From Spirochaetaceae bacterium (GTDB taxonomy: Bacteria > Spirochaetota > Spirochaetia > Treponematales > Breznakiellaceae): DNA of 6,890 nucleotides. The translations under genes were made by a program, and so were the position numbers. How positions within the stretch are numbered: position 1 is the first letter of the stretch; each line of letters begins with the position of its first letter. Below the pieces are notes generated by a model. The model worked only from the letters and a program-made list of their open reading frames with translations. It searched no databases and was not told the origin of the DNA. The stretch is from contig JAIRPH010000182.1 of NCBI GenBank assembly GCA_031257135.1, positions 1 through 6,890 of the forward strand, given 5' to 3'. This document shows, piece after piece, positions 6,617 to 6,890 of the stretch.

Positions 6617-6695
6617 GGATTTATATTGCAAGGCTCAGAGAATATGAAATATATATCAGCGTTTGCGTTGACGGTAGTTGTACTGCACAATGGCT

Positions 6696-6890
6696 TTACG
6701 GATAGGAACTGCACAAAGCCTCTTCAGCGATACTGCGGACATGGCTGTCGAAATAGGACAGCAGTTTCAGCGTTATTACGCGGGAGTTCTCGCCGGTTTG
6801 TATGGATAGCGCGGCTGTTTTTTTGGCGCGCATAAGTTTCCGTTTCCACGGGTCATGCTCAGATTCTATCATGTTGTCCAGCAGAGAGCT
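6696..6890 (-). CDS. Unrecognised protein, C-terminal 64 residues, start outside the window
   Basis: On the - strand a frame is open from the right edge to a TAA at 6698-6696. The visible part is charged and probably helical, with stretches such as MIESEHDPWKRKLMRAKK and KLLSYFDSHVRSIAEEAL. About 61% of its codons end in G or C (39 of 64 by hand count), like the chromosomal genes of this window, which supports real coding. I recognise no family, motif, signal peptide or membrane segment. The gene converges on cobS across the 63-bp repeat array. An overlapping + strand frame starting near 6611 has no ribosome site and is judged a shadow. Confidence 0.5.
   Translation of the reverse strand, partial: SSLLDNMIESEHDPWKRKLMRAKKTAALSIQTGENSRVITLKLLSYFDSHVRSIAEEALCSSYP

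Noticed and set aside
6184..6714. A - strand 176-codon ORF whose peptide repeats KKRGNPLFEIG-type units, and + strand ORFs across the same array.
   Set aside because: The 63-bp period keeps several frames open on both strands, so openness is not evidence. The - strand ORF also runs into cobS antisense, and none has a good ribosome site.
6611..6835. A + strand ORF with a signal-peptide-like start (MKYISAFALTVVVL) after the repeats.
   Set aside because: It has no Shine-Dalgarno, its body is Arg/Cys-rich without motifs, and it overlaps the better - strand frame.

Overview
This window looks like a piece of a bacterial chromosome. It is G+C-rich (over half) across most of its length and joins a clearly A+T-rich segment (about one third G+C in the lines I counted) at the left edge. 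The gene content and a relaxed lipobox (Phe at -3) suggest a spirochaete, possibly a gut Treponema-like organism. That assignment is an inference from general family resemblance, not something proved by the sequence.

Layout. (1) Bases 1-488, + strand: the 3' half of a DNA adenine methyltransferase carrying the DPPY catalytic motif, A+T-rich and probably foreign. Its stop overlaps the ATG of a 23-codon ORF (485-556) that may be the remnant of a following gene. (2) Bases 595-4597, - strand: a tight proA-proB-rel operon. ProA and ProB make glutamate-5-semialdehyde for proline. ProB is a short form without the PUA domain. Rel is a long RelA/SpoT-type (p)ppGpp synthetase with TGS and C-terminal regulatory domains, but its HD hydrolase residues are gone. 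proB and rel both start with GTG, and rel overlaps the proB stop by four bases (GTGA), which suggests translational coupling. (3) Bases 4598-4663: a short A+T-rich divergent promoter region with a 5-bp tandem repeat. (4) Bases 4664-6419, + strand: a putative lipoprotein of the polysaccharide deacetylase (NodB) fold, overlapping cobS (adenosylcobinamide-GDP ribazoletransferase, cobalamin assembly). (5) Bases 6420-6695: a convergent intergenic region with three 63-bp tandem repeats. Each repeat is built of exact 21-bp modules and can fold into either of two mutually exclusive hairpins. (6) Bases 6696-6890, - strand: the C-terminal part of an unrecognised gene entering from the right edge.

Functional reading: most genes are housekeeping (proline, alarmone, cobalamin, envelope). 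The points most worth a second look are the hydrolase-dead Rel wired to proline synthesis, the modular repeat array between convergent genes, and the composition break beside the methyltransferase. I see no clear new defence or mobile system in the window; the methyltransferase could belong to a restriction-modification system lying to the left, which cannot be seen here.
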